From contig JAUXAI010000026.1 of NCBI GenBank assembly GCA_030619985.1, positions 1-16,380 on the forward strand: a stretch of 16,380 nt of DNA, read 5' to 3'. This document shows, in pieces, positions 14,212 to 16,380 of this stretch; the first letter of the stretch is position 1, and the number at the start of each line of letters is the position of its first letter. The position numbers and the translations under genes are program-made. The DNA is from a bacterium (lineage in GTDB: Bacteria; UBP18; UBA7526). The notes under the pieces are model-generated. The model did not search any database and had not been told where the DNA came from. It was given only the letters and a program-made list of their open reading frames with translations.

Positions 14212-15166
14212 AAGATGGAAAATTGATCTAAGTTTACTGATTGCCCTGACTATAGTTACCGGTTTAATAGTGAAGATAAGACAAAGTAAAACCACCAAGG
14301 AGATTATTAAAGAAATAAATCCTACCTATGGAAAGATTGAGGTCTCTATTTCCACTACCGGCACTGTTCAACCCCAAAACAGATTAGAAATAAAGCCGTC
14401 TATTGATGGCCGCATCGAGAGTATTTTGGTAAACGAAGGCGATAAAATTAGGAAGGGCCAGATTTTAGCCTGGATGAGTTCCACAGAAAGGGCCGCCCTC
14501 TTAGACGCCGCCCGGCCCCAGGGCGAAGAGATTTTAAAATATTGGCGGGAGGCTTATAAGCCTACCCCTTTAATAGCCCCTATAAATGGTGAGGTAATTG
14601 TGCGGGCGGTTGAGCCGGGACAGACGGTGACCTCCACCACCCCGGTATTAGTATTATCAGACCGCCTCATAGTAAAAGCGCAGGTCGATGAGACCGACAT
14701 TGGCAAGATAAAACTCAGACAGGCAGCAATTGTTAGCTTAGATGCTTATCCAGAACAAAAAGTAAAATCAAAAGTTGATCACATAGCCTATGAGTCAAAG
14801 GTGGTAAATAATGTTACCATTTATGAAGTCGATGTGCTTCCCCAAAAAATACCCGGGGTTTTTCGCTCAGGTATGAGTGCTAACGTCAATATAATAGAAA
14901 AAAGTAAAGAGGATATTTTACTGGTACCTGTTGAAGCTGTTAAAAGAGACCAAAAAGGCAGTTTTGTGCTCCTAAGCCCGGGGCCTGGTAAAGAACCTGT
15001 TAAGCGCAGGGTCAAACCCGGTATTTTTGATGATGATAATATAGAAATTATTTCCGGGCTGGAGACAACAGATACCATAATAATAAAGACTCAAAGGTAT
15101 GCTCTCCCCAAAAGTAAAAGTCAAGGCAGTCCTTTTATGCCTTCCAGAAGAAAGAAATCAAGATGA
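14204..15166 (+). CDS. macA: MacA/HlyD-type periplasmic adaptor (short hairpin)
   Basis: A 320-residue membrane-fusion (adaptor) protein linking an inner-membrane MacB-type ABC transporter to a TolC channel. An N-terminal membrane anchor spans about residues 8-24. The lipoyl half-motif is RIESILVNEGDKIRKGQIL, and the second half is APINGEVIVRAVEPGQTV. Beta-barrel strands follow (VKAQVDETDIGKI, VSLDAYP), then the membrane-proximal domain (VPVEAVKRD, VKPGIFDDDNIEIISGL). Between the lipoyl halves only about 35 residues occur (SSTERAALLDAARPQGEEI...YKPTPLI), so the alpha-helical hairpin is much shorter than in E. coli MacA. ATG at 14204 follows GGAGG (14191-14195) by 8 bp and overlaps the upstream stop by 8 bases. 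The next gene overlaps by four bases, giving a tightly coupled operon. The tail is basic. Confidence 0.88.
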   Translation: MIKRWKIDLSLLIALTIVTGLIVKIRQSKTTKEIIKEINPTYGKIEVSISTTGTVQPQNRLEIKPSIDGRIESILVNEGDKIRKGQILAWMSSTERAALLDAARPQGEEILKYWREAYKPTPLIAPINGEVIVRAVEPGQTVTSTTPVLVLSDRLIVKAQVDETDIGKIKLRQAAIVSLDAYPEQKVKSKVDHIAYESKVVNNVTIYEVDVLPQKIPGVFRSGMSANVNIIEKSKEDILLVPVEAVKRDQKGSFVLLSPGPGKEPVKRRVKPGIFDDDNIEIISGLETTDTIIIKTQRYALPKSKSQGSPFMPSRRKKSR

Positions 15167-16380
15167 TAGAATTAAAAAACATAACTAAGACCTATCAGAT
15201 GGGCAAGGTAGAAGTACATGCCTTACGCGGCCTGTCCCTGAAGATTGCCCCCGGAGAGTTTATTGCCATTATTGGACCTTCTGGTTCAGGAAAGTCAACC
15301 CTTCTCCACATATTAGGTTTTTTAGACCGACCGGATTCCGGCACCTATCAATTAGGCAAAAGTGAAATAACTAAACTGGGAGACGAAGAATTAGCCATTT
15401 TAAGGAACCGCTTGGTCGGTTTTGTCTTTCAACAGTTTTACCTTCTTCCTAGAATAAATGCTTTGGAGAACGCAGAGCTTCCCCTAATCTATGCTGGCAA
15501 GCACCGCTTAAAGGAGAAAGCTCAAGATGCCATTGAAGAGGTTGGGCTTACACCGAGAGCAACTCATCGGCCGAATGAACTATCCGGAGGCGAACAGCAA
15601 CGAGTAACCATCGCCCGGGCTTTAGTGAATGAACCGTTGATTATCTTGGCCGATGAGCCAACCGGGAATCTGGATACCAAGAGTGAAGAGGAGATTATTT
15701 CAATTTTAAAAAGTTTGAATGAGAAGGGTAAAACCATTGTTATGGTAACTCACGAAAAAGAAATTGCTCAGCATGCCAAAAGAATCATCCAGATGCGCGA
15801 TGGTGAAATTGTCTCTGATGAAAGAACCAGAGGCGAAACCGAAAAACACCCCTTAACTGCCATGAGTATCTCCATAGATGATATTTTATCTGAAACGCGC
15901 CTCTCTGTAGGAAGGGCCGAATTTATGGACCACATTCGTCAAGCTGTGCATGCTATTGTTTCACACAAGATGCGTTCTATTCTTTCCATTCTGGGCATCC
16001 TTATCGGTGTCGGGGCAGTAATTACCATGCTCGCTCTGGGTGAGGGGGCAAAGGAATCCATATCACAAAGATTAGCTTCCTTAGGGTCAAACCTCTTAAT
16101 AGTAAGGCCTGGTTCACGGCGACTACGTGGTGTGGCATTAGAAGCAGGCACTATTACTCGTTTTACCCTGCAGGATGCAGAGGCACTAGCCCGGCTTCCC
16201 CAGGTGAGGAGAGTTTCACCCTCGGTTAGGGGCAGAGGCCAGATCGTCTATGCTAATAAGAACTGGAATACCCGGATTTATGGTACGGGAGTGGATTATG
16301 CTCCCATGCGCGCCGCTATTCCCATTGTGGGGAGGTTCTTTACAGAGAATGAGGTGAGAATGCGGAAAAAGATAGTTCTG
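15163..16380 (+). CDS. macB: MacB-type ABC transporter, ATPase plus permease (3' truncated)
   Basis: The open frame runs uninterrupted for 406 codons from ATG 15163 (overlapping the macA stop) to the window edge. The nucleotide-binding domain is complete. Walker A is GPSGSGKST with Lys44. The Q-loop is FVFQQF (Gln90/91). The signature is LSGGEQQR (140-147). Walker B is [14 protein letters not shown] with Asp164 and Glu165. The H-loop is His197. A linker of about 55 residues leads to the first transmembrane segment ([20 protein letters not shown], about 271-290). The start of the MacB periplasmic core domain follows ([20 protein letters not shown]). MacB pumps use ATP to push periplasmic substrates (macrolides, peptides, lipopeptides) into TolC-type channels via MacA; this substrate is unknown. 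The remaining three membrane segments lie beyond the right edge. Confidence 0.95.
   Translation, partial: MIELKNITKTYQMGKVEVHALRGLSLKIAPGEFIAIIGPSGSGKSTLLHILGFLDRPDSGTYQLGKSEITKLGDEELAILRNRLVGFVFQQFYLLPRINALENAELPLIYAGKHRLKEKAQDAIEEVGLTPRATHRPNELSGGEQQRVTIARALVNEPLIILADEPTGNLDTKSEEEIISILKSLNEKGKTIVMVTHEKEIAQHAKRIIQMRDGEIVSDERTRGETEKHPLTAMSISIDDILSETRLSVGRAEFMDHIRQAVHAIVSHKMRSILSILGILIGVGAVITMLALGEGAKESISQRLASLGSNLLIVRPGSRRLRGVALEAGTITRFTLQDAEALARLPQVRRVSPSVRGRGQIVYANKNWNTRIYGTGVDYAPMRAAIPIVGRFFTENEVRMRKKIVL

Overview
The window looks like chromosome of an anaerobic, diderm (Gram-negative-type) bacterium, probably from a poorly sampled candidate phylum. Evidence for a bacterium is the NAD+-dependent DNA ligase, Shine-Dalgarno sites and a tRNA-Pro with encoded CCA. 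A TolC-type outer-membrane protein with a MacA/MacB-type pump indicates two membranes. Rubrerythrin and a ferredoxin suggest anaerobic life. The gene mix and the unusual intergenic 'word' repeats remind me of Omnitrophota-like metagenome assemblies, but that placement is an impression.

Layout. 1-1248: the C-terminal part of adenine deaminase, overlapped by a small multidrug-export family membrane protein, then tRNA-Pro(CGG). 1249-2252: an accessory-looking island with tandem hairpins, an orphan AT-rich one-TM protein, an imperfect attC-like palindrome, then about 330 bp of degenerate tandem repeats. 2253-4542: a GT-A glycosyltransferase, a TIGR00725/LOG-like nucleotide-binding protein and acylphosphatase, separated by repeats and hairpins. 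4673-6878: a metallophosphoesterase and an RNase J-like metallo-beta-lactamase protein, 1 bp apart. 6915-7283: a GxxExxY nuclease-fold protein bracketed by inverted pairs of a short repeat. 7373-11855: LigA, a DEDDy-type exonuclease domain protein and PolX, a small DNA-repair block. 11916-12859: rubrerythrin and a two-cluster ferredoxin that has lost one cluster cysteine. 12880-16380: tolC-like, macA-like and macB-like genes whose coding sequences overlap, a tripartite efflux operon; macB runs off the right edge.

Most genes are ordinary housekeeping or accessory functions, and I see no clearly new multi-gene system. The non-coding material is the most unusual part. Many gene borders carry pairs of ATCTGTG/ATCTGCG-like heptamers exactly 10 bp apart. 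Other borders carry tandem 7- or 8-mers. Short palindromes are scattered between genes and appear in frame inside two genes. The 1249-1400 leader holds two 23-nt hairpins whose differences keep base pairing, plus a competing 10-bp stem. Start codons were moved inward from the longest open frame where a Shine-Dalgarno site or family alignment favoured it (acylphosphatase, phosphoesterase, GxxExxY, PolX, rubrerythrin, ferredoxin, MacA).
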